A stretch of 35,732 nucleotides of DNA from a virus. This document shows positions 1 through 8,493 of the stretch, piece by piece. Numbering within the stretch: the stretch's first letter is position 1; each line of letters opens with the position of its first letter. The notes beneath the pieces are model-generated. The model saw only the letters and a list, made by a program, of their open reading frames with translations, did no database searches and had not been told where the DNA came from. The translations under genes were made by a program, and so were the position numbers. The stretch is taken from positions 1 to 35,732 of IMG/VR virus record IMGVR_UViG_3300025430_000059; one strand, written 5' to 3'.

Positions 1-77
1 ATTTTTGTTGCCATTACAACGGCTGAACCACATTCTTTCCAGACTGCAATCCATTCTTCATCGCTTAAATGGTACAT
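1..77 (-). CDS. Partial conserved phage protein, probable helix-turn-helix N-terminus
   Basis: The first 25 codons of a leftward gene are visible; the rest lies beyond the left edge. The start ATG (75-77) follows a strong AAGGGG ribosome binding site at 84-89, so the start is well supported. The peptide begins MYHLSDEEWIAVWKECGSAV and continues into VMATKN. The 'LSDEEWI.WKECG' opening, followed by a likely helix, recalls small phage proteins with an N-terminal HTH that selects the next helix by residues such as 'VMATK'. That reading is from memory and only the first helix pair is visible, so the function is inferred. The gene is divergent from the VRR-NUC gene to its right. Confidence 0.6.
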   Translation of the reverse strand, partial: MYHLSDEEWIAVWKECGSAVVMATK

Positions 78-87
78 TAAATTCCCC

Positions 88-117
88 TTAACAAGTAAAA
101 GAACACTAACATACAAT
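88..117 (+). promoter_or_regulatory. Candidate sigma70 promoter before VRR-NUC gene
   Basis: TTAACA (88-93) and TACAAT (112-117) each differ from the -35/-10 consensus by one base, with an 18-base spacer. The predicted start would fall at or just inside the ATG at 119, and no Shine-Dalgarno precedes that ATG. The transcript would therefore be leaderless, or this promoter serves downstream genes only. Weak until tested. Confidence 0.35.
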
Positions 118-118
118 T

Positions 119-406
119 ATGTCTTATATTAAAAAAGTTGATTTAATTCAAAAGGATGTAGTAAATAAACTACGCTCAATGGGGGCTACTGTCGTTGATT
201 TGTCTGCTGTAGGCAAAGGAATGACGGATTTACTTGTAGGTTTTGACGGACAAACTATTTTACTAGAAGTTAAAAGTGGCGCTGACAAAAAGTTTACACC
301 CCAGCAAATTAAGTTTTTTGCTACCTGGACTGGCGGTATGCTCGCTAGGGTCAATTCTGTACAAGAGGCTGAAGATTTGTTACAATCTATAAAGCAAAAC
401 CCCTAA
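119..406 (+). CDS. VRR-NUC domain nuclease
   Basis: A 95-residue stand-alone VRR-NUC protein, a PD-(D/E)XK-type nuclease fold common in phages beside replication or packaging genes. Visible signatures are Asp37 in MTDLLVG, the LLEVKSG strand with Glu50 and Lys52, and Gln62 in the following helix (TPQQIKFF). Length and motif order match single-domain family members. Such enzymes act on branched or structured DNA in characterised relatives; the substrate here is unknown. The ATG has no clear ribosome binding site, but the first helix (residues 4-20) belongs to the domain, so a later start is unlikely. The stop codon lies inside the hairpin at 397-430. Confidence 0.88.
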   Translation: MSYIKKVDLIQKDVVNKLRSMGATVVDLSAVGKGMTDLLVGFDGQTILLEVKSGADKKFTPQQIKFFATWTGGMLARVNSVQEAEDLLQSIKQNP

Positions 407-430
407 GAAATTGAAGTTTCTTAAGGGTTT
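397..430 (+). terminator. Hairpin terminator/attenuator overlapping VRR-NUC stop
   Basis: AAACCCCTAAGAAA (397-410), loop TTGAAG, then TTTCTTAAGGGTTT (417-430) form a 14-base-pair stem with one C-A mismatch. There is no long T tract beyond the stem (it continues CTACC), so it may terminate only partially. It sits between the VRR-NUC gene and the HNH gene, and a related hairpin precedes the second HNH gene at 25883-25918. Confidence 0.6.
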
Positions 431-457
431 CTACCAATGAACTGTTAAGGAGTTGCA

Positions 458-970
458 ATGGATTCAAAAATTATAACCCAAAAATATTTACAAGAAATCT
501 TTGATTACAAAGACGGCAATTTGTTATGGAAAAACAAAACTGTTGACTCTATAGGAAGAAGTAAAAACCATTTAAACGGTCAAATTGCTGGAACTTTAGA
601 AAAACATGGGTATTTAAGGGTAAGAATTGATAATAAAAACTATTTAATTCATAGGCTTATATTTTTATACAATTATGGATTTTTACCAATTCAAGTAGAC
701 CATATTGATGGAAATACATTAAATAACCACATTGAAAATTTGCGCCAAGCTACAAACGCTGAAAATTGTCAAAATTCAAAATTATCAATTAACAATAAAT
801 CTGGTGTAAAGGGAGTTTCTTGGCATAAAACCCATAAAAAATGGGTTGCAAACATACAAACCCCAAATAAAAGATACACAATAGGTTATTTTGATAAGAT
901 TGAAAAAGCAAAAATAGCTATAATTGAAGCAAGAAATAAATTACACGGTGAATTTGCTCGCCATTATTAA
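458..970 (+). CDS. HNH homing endonuclease with AP2-like DNA-binding domain
   Basis: A 170-residue free-standing HNH endonuclease. The HNH core spans residues 60-100: HRLIF, VDHIDGNTLNNHIENLRQAT with the catalytic His at 82 and Asn residues after it. It is followed by an AP2-type DNA-binding segment (about 113-160: NNKSGVKGVSWHKTHKKW, then GYFD and an Ala-rich helix). Such genes are mobile elements that nick or cut an allele lacking them and spread by repair. The start is set by AAGGAG about five bases before the ATG. The gene is AT-richer than its neighbours. A paralogue of the same architecture lies on the other strand at 25365-25856, and both sit just behind a hairpin. Confidence 0.92.
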   Translation: MDSKIITQKYLQEIFDYKDGNLLWKNKTVDSIGRSKNHLNGQIAGTLEKHGYLRVRIDNKNYLIHRLIFLYNYGFLPIQVDHIDGNTLNNHIENLRQATNAENCQNSKLSINNKSGVKGVSWHKTHKKWVANIQTPNKRYTIGYFDKIEKAKIAIIEARNKLHGEFARHY

Positions 971-979
971 GGAATAATC

Positions 980-1216
980 ATGCCAATGGACAAAAGTGGG
1001 TCAGCCCAAAGCGTAGGTAAAAACTATAAAACTGAAGTTGCCGCAGGAAAACCTAAGAAACAAGCATTGGCAATCGCATTAAGTGAACAACGGGCGCACT
1101 CTAAAGGCAGTCGTAAAGCTAAATTAGAAGAACAATACGCTAAACACATGAAATCAGCCGAAGAAAAGACAGATGTTAAAAAAGAGTCTAAAAAAGCTGA
1201 AATGGGTGAAATGTAA
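980..1216 (+). CDS. Small basic conserved phage protein
   Basis: A 78-residue, very Lys-rich soluble protein. Its N-terminus (MPMDKSGSAQSVGKN) and the 'AGKPKKQALAIALSEQR' stretch are familiar from hypothetical proteins placed near terminase genes in many environmental phages; no function is known to me. The C-terminal half is charged and probably helical (KLEEQYAKHM... KKAEMGEM). It begins 10 bases after the HNH stop, with AAGGAA upstream, and its TAA overlaps the ATG of the next small gene, so the two are translationally coupled. DNA or RNA binding is possible from the charge, but that is inference. Confidence 0.75.
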   Translation: MPMDKSGSAQSVGKNYKTEVAAGKPKKQALAIALSEQRAHSKGSRKAKLEEQYAKHMKSAEEKTDVKKESKKAEMGEM

Positions 1217-1383
1217 TGTTTACTAATAAGTCTGTAGTAGGCCGCCCAAATACAAAGAAGCCTGAAGAAACAGTTAATAGTAAGACTGACATACTCAATA
1301 AGAAGGTTAATCAAAGACTAAAGCGTAAAGAAGCATTGTCTAAGGCTATGAACAAATACCACGACCCTGATATTGTTGGCTAA
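1216..1383 (+). CDS. Small basic hypothetical protein, 55 residues
   Basis: A short gene starting at the ATG of a TAATG junction with the preceding stop and ending in TAA. The product begins MFTNKSVVGRPNTKKPEETV and is rich in Lys and Asn, with a helical middle (NKKVNQRLKRKEALSKAMNK). No membrane segment or known motif is visible. The tight coupling and similar composition to its neighbour suggest the pair work or are expressed together. The opposite strand carries a longer open frame, but it has no ribosome binding site and lies antisense across this operon. I do not recognise the family. Confidence 0.65.
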   Translation: MFTNKSVVGRPNTKKPEETVNSKTDILNKKVNQRLKRKEALSKAMNKYHDPDIVG

Positions 1384-1428
1384 ACTGTAGTAGAATTAAA
1401 CCCTTATAAATCAATTACTTGAGATTAT

Positions 1429-2037
1429 ATGGACAAAAAAGAATACAAATGGTATGTGTACCAACTAATAGACCCTCGTAACAATGAGGTGTTTTATATT
1501 GGGAAAGGCACACAAGATAGAATCCATGAGCATGAAAAGGAAGCCTTGAAAGGGGTATGCTCGTATAAATGCCATAAAATCAATAAGATACGCAATTCTG
1601 GTTTAAATATAATTAAGAAAAAAATAGCTTATTTTTGTGATGAGGAATACGCTTATCAAATAGAGTTCGATTTAATTTCTAGCACACCTAATTTAACTAA
1701 TGTTGTAGGGAGAATGGAAAAGACCCCTGCTCAATACCAATTAGAAATGCCATTACCTATTCCAAGACCATTATTAGAAATTGCTACAGAAAACTATCAA
1801 GCAATACAAAAATACATGGGTGAGTTTGCCTTTTGGTATAAGAACAGCAAACATGGTACTTTAAAAGCAAGTATTAGTGATGTAGATGGCACTTATGGAA
1901 AGGTTATGAAGGCATGTATTAATTCCCTATATAACACCATGTTTCCATCAGTTTTAACAAATATTAGAAAATCCCCCAAAATAGAACAGCTCTTAAAACA
2001 AGAATTAAATGCTTATGGGGTTCAATATGGCTGCTAG
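1429..2037 (+). CDS. GIY-YIG endonuclease (LEM-3-like)
   Basis: A 202-residue protein with an N-terminal GIY-YIG nuclease domain. The YVYQLIDP strand (residues 9-16) supplies the GIY-equivalent tyrosine; FYIGKGTQDRIHEHEKEA (22-39) supplies YIG and the basic residue after it. A Glu in the later helix (EFDLIS) fits the metal-binding Glu. The C-terminal half (from about 95) is unfamiliar and may bind DNA. It is a probable homing or mobile nuclease, like the HNH genes nearby. Its end overlaps the start of the small terminase gene, which suggests insertion directly upstream of the packaging genes. The leader of about 45 bases carries TTATAA-type sequences but no convincing -35. Confidence 0.85.
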   Translation: MDKKEYKWYVYQLIDPRNNEVFYIGKGTQDRIHEHEKEALKGVCSYKCHKINKIRNSGLNIIKKKIAYFCDEEYAYQIEFDLISSTPNLTNVVGRMEKTPAQYQLEMPLPIPRPLLEIATENYQAIQKYMGEFAFWYKNSKHGTLKASISDVDGTYGKVMKACINSLYNTMFPSVLTNIRKSPKIEQLLKQELNAYGVQYGC

Positions 2038-2257
2038 GAAGAAACTAAACCTCACGCAGGCTTGGAAAGATAAAATTCAGATAGCCAATATCATTGATAG
2101 GCTTGTAAAGCATGTAAACGATGAGATTGATATGAAGCCCACTCAACTTAAAGCTGCTGAAATATTGCTTAAAAAGGTTGCTCCTGACCTTTCTAATACT
2201 ACCCTTGAAGGTAATGAGGATGTTCCTGTACGCATGGTGGTGTCTTGGAAGAAATAG
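2027..2257 (+). CDS. terS: Small terminase-like packaging protein (TerS1)
   Basis: A 76-residue protein directly before the large terminase, overlapping it by 13 bases. I chose the ATG at 2027 (MAARKKLNLTQAWKDKIQ) over 2009 because GGGG lies just upstream and the overlap with the GIY-YIG gene is smaller. A central helix pair (ANIIDRLVKHVNDEIDMKPT, then QLKAAEILLKKVAPDLS) resembles small terminase-like proteins of aquatic phages. A TerS is expected to recognise viral DNA and feed it to TerL. The protein is short for a full TerS and shows no clear HTH, so the assignment rests mainly on position. Confidence 0.65.
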   Translation: MAARKKLNLTQAWKDKIQIANIIDRLVKHVNDEIDMKPTQLKAAEILLKKVAPDLSNTTLEGNEDVPVRMVVSWKK

Positions 2258-3591
2258 TCCAAGAGGTAGAGTTAGACTACCAACCTCGTGATGTATTCCT
2301 AGATTTCCATGAAAGACAGCAGCGTTGGGCTGTTATTGTTGCCCACCGTAGATGTGGCAAAACTGTTAGCTGCATTAATGAATTAATCTATAAAGCCCTA
2401 ATAGAGGGCAAAAATGATGGTCGCTACGCTTATGTTGCACCATATTACAGCCAAGCCAAGAATATCGCCTGGGACTACCTATTAAGATTTAGTAAGCCTG
2501 TAATGGCTAAAGCTAATCAATCTGAACTATGGGTGGAACTTATAAATGGCGCAAGGATTAGGTTGTTTGGTGCTGATAATGCTGACTCTCTTCGTGGTTT
2601 ATACCTTGATGGGATTGTCTTAGATGAATATGCAGATATGCGCCCTCGTATTTGGGGTGAGATTATTCGGCCTTTGCTGGCAGATAGACTCGGATGGGCA
2701 GTTTTTATTGGAACGCCTAAAGGTCATAACGCCTTCTGGGACATCTATAGCAACGCCATTAAGTCAGACGATTGGTATGCCAAGACTCTAAGGGCTAGTC
2801 AAACAGGCTTACTGCCTAAGAGTGAGTTAGATGATGCTGCCAAGTCAATGACGCAAGACCAATACTTGCAAGAGTTTGAGTGTGACTTTGAATCAGCCAT
2901 TTTAGGCGCTTTCTACGGCAAAGAGATGCGCCAACTTACCGACCAAGGCAGAGTTACTAATGTTGACTATGACCCTATGTTTCCTGTGCATACAGCATGG
3001 GACTTGGGTTATTCAGACGATACCGCTATTTGGTGGTTTCAAGTCGTGCATGGCGAGATTCGTATGCTTGATTACCATTCATCCAATGGTCAACCAGTAG
3101 CTTTCTATGCTGGCATTATTGCAAACAGAGAACACGAAAGAGGCTATCACTACGGCACTCATTATTTACCCCATGATGCTCGTGCTAAGACTTTAGCTTC
3201 AAATAGAAGCATAATTGAGCAACTTTCAGACAAAATTGCGTTAAAATCTATGAAAATTGTACCAATGTTGTCATTGCAAGATGGAATACAAGCAACTCGA
3301 TTAGCTTTAACAAGGGCTTGGTTTGACCATAGATGTGAGGATGGCATTGAATGTTTACGGCAATACCAGCGTGAGTACGATGAGGACAAGAAGGTCTTTA
3401 GGGATAAACCTAGACACGATTGGACTTCTCATGGTGCAGATGCTTTTAGGATGCTAAGTATTGCTTGGAAAGAAGAAGCTAAGTTGCCCCATAAAGATGA
3501 CTCGATTAAAGGGCTGTTTGTAGGACAGACGGAAGTATCACTAAACGATATGTGGAAAGACACAAAAACGATAGTGAATAGGAGATATTAA
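2245..3591 (+). CDS. terL: Terminase large subunit (TerL1)
   Basis: The DNA-packaging motor ATPase plus nuclease, 448 residues. Walker A is AHRRCGKT (33-40), Walker B GIVLDEYAD (123-131), and the coupling motif FIGTPKGHN (154-162). The RNase H-like nuclease starts near 248 with HTAWDLGYSDDTAIWW (acidic residue in AWDLG), followed by LPHDARAKT and a late GADAFRM acidic residue. The length is typical of podovirus TerL. The start is TTG at 2245, inside the TerS1 gene, since no ATG lies near and the conserved DYQPRDVF segment must be included. TAATG couples it to the portal gene. It is unrelated in sequence to the second TerL at the right end. Confidence 0.95.
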   Translation: MEEIVQEVELDYQPRDVFLDFHERQQRWAVIVAHRRCGKTVSCINELIYKALIEGKNDGRYAYVAPYYSQAKNIAWDYLLRFSKPVMAKANQSELWVELINGARIRLFGADNADSLRGLYLDGIVLDEYADMRPRIWGEIIRPLLADRLGWAVFIGTPKGHNAFWDIYSNAIKSDDWYAKTLRASQTGLLPKSELDDAAKSMTQDQYLQEFECDFESAILGAFYGKEMRQLTDQGRVTNVDYDPMFPVHTAWDLGYSDDTAIWWFQVVHGEIRMLDYHSSNGQPVAFYAGIIANREHERGYHYGTHYLPHDARAKTLASNRSIIEQLSDKIALKSMKIVPMLSLQDGIQATRLALTRAWFDHRCEDGIECLRQYQREYDEDKKVFRDKPRHDWTSHGADAFRMLSIAWKEEAKLPHKDDSIKGLFVGQTEVSLNDMWKDTKTIVNRRY

Positions 3592-5855
3592 TGGCGAATG
3601 ATAAGGCAACTGTAAACCACAGTTATGAAGATTGGTACAAAACAGTAATGGGCTATGAACGCTCATATAAGCGTTGGGAATCCAGAGTTGACCGCATTGT
3701 AAAGAAATACAAGGATGATAGTCGTTATGACCGCAATCCTAATGCTAGATTTAATATTCTTTGGTCTAATGTTCAAACCATCCAGCCAGCTATCTTTGCT
3801 AGACTTCCTAGACCTGATGTAAGCCGTAGATTTAGAGATAGCGACCCTATTGGTCGTGTAGCCTCAATGATGTTAGAACGGGCGTTAGAGTTTGAATTAG
3901 AACACTATGGTGACTACAAATCAGCTATGAATAACGCTGTGCTAGACCGCTTATTGGGTGGTCGTGGTGTAGCTTGGGTGCGCTATGAGCCACATATTGT
4001 AGGCGAACAAGCTGATGAACCTGAAGATGGTTATGAAATCACAGAAGATAGTGATGAAGCTGAAACAGAAAGTGGTATTGAAAACGAATCTCAAGAACGC
4101 ATTGAGTATGAGTGTTGCCCTGTTGATTATGTCCATTGGAAAGATTTTGGACATACGATTGCTAGAACCTGGGAAGAAGTCACAGCCGTATGGCGCAGAG
4201 TATATATGTCACGCTCGGCATTGGTTGAGCGTTTTGGCGAAGAATTAGGCTATAAAATCCCATTGGATACAAAACCTGATGATTTAAAACAATCTTATAA
4301 GTCAGATGATGGAGTATATGAAGCGCTAATATACGAAATCTGGGACAAAGAAACAGGCAAAGTATTATGGATTAGCAAGTCATTAGGAAAGATTCTTGAT
4401 GAAAGAGATGACCCTTTACAGCTTGAAAACTTTTGGCCTTGCCCTAAACCACTATATGCAACACTCACTACAGACTCTTTAGAGCCTATTCCTGACTTTG
4501 TTATATATCAAGACCAAGCTAGAGAATTAGACGCTTTATGTGACCGTATTGATGGTTTAATCAACGCTTTAAAAGTGCGTGGTGTCTATGACGCTTCATC
4601 TAGTGAATTACAACGCTTATTTTCTGAAGGCGAAAACAACACTTTAATACCTGTACACAACTGGATGGCATTTGCTGAAAAGCAAGGCATGAAAGGTGCG
4701 ATTGATTTAGTTGACATTACCCCATTTGCTACTGCATTGCAGTCTTGCTACACAGCAATGGAGCAAGTAAAAGCTCAAATATATGAATTAATGGGTATTG
4801 CCGACATTCAGCGTGGTCAGACTGACCCTAATGAAACGCTTGGCGCACAAATTATCAAGTCAAACAACGCTATGGGTCGCTTAAAGACTCAGCAACACGC
4901 AGTAGTTGACTTTGCTACTAGCTTATTGTCAATTAAAGCACAGATTATCTGCAATCATTTTACAGATGAAACGATTGTCAAGATTTCTGGTGCAATGCAA
5001 TTATCTGACCAAGATAAACAGTTAATTCCACAAGCATTAGAGTTGTTGCGTGATGAAGCCAGCAAAAACTTCCGTATTGAAGTGACTTCTGATTCAATGA
5101 TTTACCAAGATGAACAGCAAGAAAAAGCCGATAGAATGGCATTTTTGCAAGCTGTAGGTTCATTCTTTCAACAAGCCGTGCCAATGATTCAAGCACAGCC
5201 TGAACTCGCACCTATGGCGATTGAAATGCTTAAATTTGGTGTAACAGCCTTCAAAGCAGGCAAACAGTTAGAAGGCATTATTGACGAAACTGCTGATAAA
5301 TTGCGTGAACAAGCTAAACAATCTGAAGGTCAGCCTAAGCCACCTCCTCCTGAAATTCAGAAGGCACAGATGGATAATCAAGCTAAAATGCAACAGATTC
5401 AAATGCAAGCACAAGTTGAACAGGCTAAGTTGCAAGGTCAAATGCAGTTAGAAAAGGCTAAACAAGAGTACCAGGCGCAAGAAAATCAACTTAAATTCCA
5501 GTTGGAATCACAGCGCAATCAAGCAGACTTAGAAATGCAGTCAAAAGTAGCACAAATGAAGATGATGACTGAGCGCAACACGCAAGTATTGTTAGCTCAT
5601 ATCAACAATGGCGCTAAGATTGAAACTGCTAGAATATCTGCTGGTGTAGATGATGGAACGCAGGCTTATTTTTCAGAAGAAGATTTAGCGCACTCAATGG
5701 AACATCCCCTACAGCCTATTGCCAACGCAATCGGACAAGGAAATCAACAAATGGCTCAAGCTATTAGTTCTTTAGTAAATACTATTAATGAACAACACAA
5801 TAGACCAAAGCAAGTTATTCGTGGCGCTGATGGCAAAATTATAGGTGTTCAATGA
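3591..5855 (+). CDS. Portal protein (podovirus type)
   Basis: A 754-residue portal, the dodecameric ring at the capsid vertex through which TerL pumps DNA. The N-terminal region (SYEDWYKTVMGYERSYKRWE, RYDRNPNARFNILWSNVQ, ARLPRPDVSRRF) matches long P22-like portals of environmental podoviruses. An acidic insert follows near 145-170, then the stem/wing region (IADIQRGQTDPNETLGAQI near 405). From about 595 to 680 lies a Gln-rich coiled coil (repeated QAKMQQIQMQAQ-type heptads), like the C-terminal barrel of P22 portal. It overlaps TerL by one base and the next gene by four. In many relatives the scaffold follows directly; here about 6 kb of fibre genes intervene. Confidence 0.93.
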   Translation: MANDKATVNHSYEDWYKTVMGYERSYKRWESRVDRIVKKYKDDSRYDRNPNARFNILWSNVQTIQPAIFARLPRPDVSRRFRDSDPIGRVASMMLERALEFELEHYGDYKSAMNNAVLDRLLGGRGVAWVRYEPHIVGEQADEPEDGYEITEDSDEAETESGIENESQERIEYECCPVDYVHWKDFGHTIARTWEEVTAVWRRVYMSRSALVERFGEELGYKIPLDTKPDDLKQSYKSDDGVYEALIYEIWDKETGKVLWISKSLGKILDERDDPLQLENFWPCPKPLYATLTTDSLEPIPDFVIYQDQARELDALCDRIDGLINALKVRGVYDASSSELQRLFSEGENNTLIPVHNWMAFAEKQGMKGAIDLVDITPFATALQSCYTAMEQVKAQIYELMGIADIQRGQTDPNETLGAQIIKSNNAMGRLKTQQHAVVDFATSLLSIKAQIICNHFTDETIVKISGAMQLSDQDKQLIPQALELLRDEASKNFRIEVTSDSMIYQDEQQEKADRMAFLQAVGSFFQQAVPMIQAQPELAPMAIEMLKFGVTAFKAGKQLEGIIDETADKLREQAKQSEGQPKPPPPEIQKAQMDNQAKMQQIQMQAQVEQAKLQGQMQLEKAKQEYQAQENQLKFQLESQRNQADLEMQSKVAQMKMMTERNTQVLLAHINNGAKIETARISAGVDDGTQAYFSEEDLAHSMEHPLQPIANAIGQGNQQMAQAISSLVNTINEQHNRPKQVIRGADGKIIGVQ

Positions 5856-7594
5856 CAATATCCGTCACACATAGTAAGGTTTCAACGATACCTGATGGGA
5901 CTGACACATCGGTAGTTAGGCCGTCAGATTGGAACGCTACCCATACTTTAGTCGGTGTTGGTACTGCTGCATCTTTAGATGCTGGTGTTGCTAATGGTGT
6001 AGCGACTTTAGACTCTGGTGGACAAGTACCATTATCTCAGCTTCCCCCATTAGGTGACTTGAACTATCAAGGAACATGGAATGCCACTACAAATAGCCCT
6101 ACACTCACTTCCAGCGTGGGTACTAAAGGATATTATTATGTCGTTAGCGTTGCTGGTAGCACTAATCTCAATGGTATTACTGATTGGAAAGTTAGCGATT
6201 GGGCTGTATATAACGGCACAGCATGGCAAAAAATAGACAATACTGACGCTGTTACAAGCGTAAATGGTCAAACAGGCGCAGTTAACATTACTCTTTCTGG
6301 CTTAGGTGCAGGAACTATTGCAACGCAAAATGCTAATAATGTAACGATTACTGGTGGTACATTAAATGCAGTAGCAATCGGTGGTTCAACTGCTGGTGAT
6401 GGTACTTTTGATGTATTGACAGCTAATGTCACTAATTTGACTAATGTCACATCATCTGCTGGCATTGTCATTACTGGCACATTTACAGGTTCATCTCCTA
6501 CAGATGGTCTTGTAATGGATTATTCAACAGGTTGGGGTCGTTTTAGCGACTTTGGCGGTGATGGCTTTCAATGGTTTAATGCAGGCTTAGCAACAACTAA
6601 GTTAATGGAATTGTCTAGTACAGGCGCATTGGCTACGACAGGCACAGTAACAGCTAACGGAGTTCTATTAACAGGAAATACAGGAACAGTTACAGGAGTT
6701 ACTGCAACAAGCCCTGTAGTTTCAAGTGGTGGTACAGCACCAGTTATTTCTATGCCAGCCGCAACGACTTCTGTAAGCGGTTATTTGACATCAACTGATT
6801 GGAATACATTTAATGGTAAATCCAATACTAACGGAACAGTTACAAGCGTAGCTGCGCTGACTTTAGGCACAACTGGTACTGACCTATCATCTACTGTAGC
6901 TACAGGTACTACAACCCCTGTAATCACGCTACAAGTACCAACTGCTTCAGCTTCTAATCGTGGTGCTTTGTCATCTACAGACTGGTCAACATTTAATGGT
7001 AAACAAGCCACATTAGTAAGCGGCACAAACATTAAAACTGTTGCTGGAGTTTCTTTATTAGGTTCTGGAGATGTTGGTTTAATTGGTGGCACTTATGGTG
7101 GTACAGGCGTCAATAACGGTTCAAATACCATTACTGTTGCTGGTAATTTAACCCATGCAGGTGCATTTACACAATCTTATACAGCTACGGCTAATACTGC
7201 TGTTACTTTGCCTGCTGGCTCTACTGCTTCTTCAAATAACTTATTAAGCTCTGCAACTGCTGTGGGTATTGTTACAGGAACTCCATCTTCTGCGACTTAT
7301 TTGCGTGGTGATGGTACTTGGGCAACAGTAGCGGCTACTCCTGCTGGTTCTACAACTCAAGTGCAATACAACAATGCTGGTGCTTTTGGTGCTTCATCTA
7401 GCTTTACTTATGCTAACTCAACATTAACTGCTCCAAACTTATCTGCAAGCAATGGCATATTGCAGTCAAACGCCTCGATTGGCGCAAGTTTTTCTATTAC
7501 AAGTGGCTATAATGCAATGTCCGTAGGCCCTGTAACAGTAGCTTCAGGGCAGTCTGTAACCGTGCCGTCAGGCTCAAGATGGGTGGTAATTTAA
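5852..7594 (+). CDS. Tail fibre protein
   Basis: A 580-residue protein of low complexity (Thr, Ser, Gly, Ala, Asn) typical of beta-rich trimeric phage fibres. The N-terminus (TISVTHSKVSTIPDGTDTS, then VVRPSDWNATH) is a recurring virion-attachment segment in aquatic phage fibres. Further motifs seen are TSVNGQTGAV, repeated STDWNTFNGK (about 315 and 380) and the YLRGDGTWAT segment near 480. These short repeats suggest shaft modules built by duplication. The C-terminus is beta-rich and ends in GSRWVVI, with no visible chaperone peptidase. The gene overlaps the portal by ATGA and the next gene by one base. It probably mediates host contact; the receptor is unknown. Confidence 0.85.
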   Translation: MTISVTHSKVSTIPDGTDTSVVRPSDWNATHTLVGVGTAASLDAGVANGVATLDSGGQVPLSQLPPLGDLNYQGTWNATTNSPTLTSSVGTKGYYYVVSVAGSTNLNGITDWKVSDWAVYNGTAWQKIDNTDAVTSVNGQTGAVNITLSGLGAGTIATQNANNVTITGGTLNAVAIGGSTAGDGTFDVLTANVTNLTNVTSSAGIVITGTFTGSSPTDGLVMDYSTGWGRFSDFGGDGFQWFNAGLATTKLMELSSTGALATTGTVTANGVLLTGNTGTVTGVTATSPVVSSGGTAPVISMPAATTSVSGYLTSTDWNTFNGKSNTNGTVTSVAALTLGTTGTDLSSTVATGTTTPVITLQVPTASASNRGALSSTDWSTFNGKQATLVSGTNIKTVAGVSLLGSGDVGLIGGTYGGTGVNNGSNTITVAGNLTHAGAFTQSYTATANTAVTLPAGSTASSNNLLSSATAVGIVTGTPSSATYLRGDGTWATVAATPAGSTTQVQYNNAGAFGASSSFTYANSTLTAPNLSASNGILQSNASIGASFSITSGYNAMSVGPVTVASGQSVTVPSGSRWVVI

Positions 7595-8493
7595 TGAGTT
7601 CAGTCGTTATATCAGGTGATACAAGTGGCGCTATTACTCTAGCAGTACCAGCCGTAGCTGGAACAAATACTATTACTATTCCCGCTGTTACTGGAAATAT
7701 GATTGTTGGATATTCAGCATCTTATTTAATTGTTGGGGGTGGAGGCGGTGGTGGCTCTTCTGATGCTGGTGGAGGCGGAGCAGGCGGATATTTAACTGGA
7801 ACTAATACTTTAACTTTAGGAAATACTTATTCAGTTACTGTTGGTGCTGGTGGAGCTGGAGCAACTGGAGCACTTGCGCCAAATTTTGGCGTTACAGGTT
7901 CAAATTCAAGTGTTTTTGGTTTTTCTTCTTTAGGTGGTGGCGGAGGGGGAGGATATGTAAACGCTGGTTTGTCAGGCGGTTCAGGCGGTGGTGGAGCTGA
8001 AGCGGCAAGTGGCTCAGGAACTAACGGCCAAGGAAATTCTGGAGGAACTGGAAGCTCTTCAAGCCCTAATTATGGTGGTGGTGGTGGAGGTGGCTCTAGT
8101 GCTGTAGGTGCTAATGGAACAAACACTACTGGTGGAGCTGGAGGAAACGGAACAGCATCGTCAATTACTGGCTCATCAGTAACTTATGCAGGCGGTGGTG
8201 GTGGCGGAACATATACTGGTGGAACTGCTGGCGCAGGTGGAAATGGCGGTGGTGGAGCAGGCTCTAATTCAGGAGCAGGTACAGCAGGAACAGCCAACAC
8301 AGGTGGTGGTGGTGGTGGTGGCTTTGGAAATGGGTCAACTGGTTATGCTGGTGGTGCTGGAGGTTCAGGAGTAGTTATTATTTCTGTTCCAACATCTAAT
8401 TATTCAGGCACAACTACAGGTAGTCCAATTGTGACTACAAGTGGTTCTAATACAGTAATTAAATTTACCTCATCAGGAAGCTACACAGCATGA
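7594..8493 (+). CDS. Glycine-rich adhesin / tail fibre tip 1
   Basis: A 299-residue protein with a short N-terminal attachment region (residues 1-45), the conserved SASYLIVGGGGGGG entry strand, then about 200 residues in which Gly runs of 4-8 alternate with short Ser/Thr/Asn/Ala strands. This is the pattern of glycine-rich (polyglycine-II) adhesin domains that form receptor-binding tips in T-even gp38-like proteins. The C-terminus (SGTTTGSP, TTSGSNT, FTSSGSYTA) is shared with the paralogue at 9154-10104. I use the TAATG start at 7594 rather than an ATG five codons upstream. GGT/GGN triplet runs (for example 8303-8320) could change loop length without breaking frame. Confidence 0.85.
   Translation: MSSVVISGDTSGAITLAVPAVAGTNTITIPAVTGNMIVGYSASYLIVGGGGGGGSSDAGGGGAGGYLTGTNTLTLGNTYSVTVGAGGAGATGALAPNFGVTGSNSSVFGFSSLGGGGGGGYVNAGLSGGSGGGGAEAASGSGTNGQGNSGGTGSSSSPNYGGGGGGGSSAVGANGTNTTGGAGGNGTASSITGSSVTYAGGGGGGTYTGGTAGAGGNGGGGAGSNSGAGTAGTANTGGGGGGGFGNGSTGYAGGAGGSGVVIISVPTSNYSGTTTGSPIVTTSGSNTVIKFTSSGSYTA

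Noticed and set aside
1-118. Terminal repeat or circular overlap between window ends
   Set aside because: The left edge (HTH-type gene) and right edge (TerL2) share no visible sequence, so no evidence for circularity or direct terminal repeats within the window.
1024-1314. Long antisense frame opposite the two small basic genes
   Set aside because: No ribosome binding site, and its sequence mirrors the coding bias of the plus strand genes, which are coupled and in operon order.
6050-7092. Several antisense frames opposite the tail fibre gene
   Set aside because: Thr/Val/Pro-rich products are the shadow of repeated GGT/ACA codons; none has a ribosome binding site.
8186-8374. Overlapping plus-strand frames rich in Val, Gln and Glu inside the glycine-rich adhesins (also 9503-9757)
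   Set aside because: They are out-of-frame readings of GGTGGT/GCAGGA repeats, without start signals.
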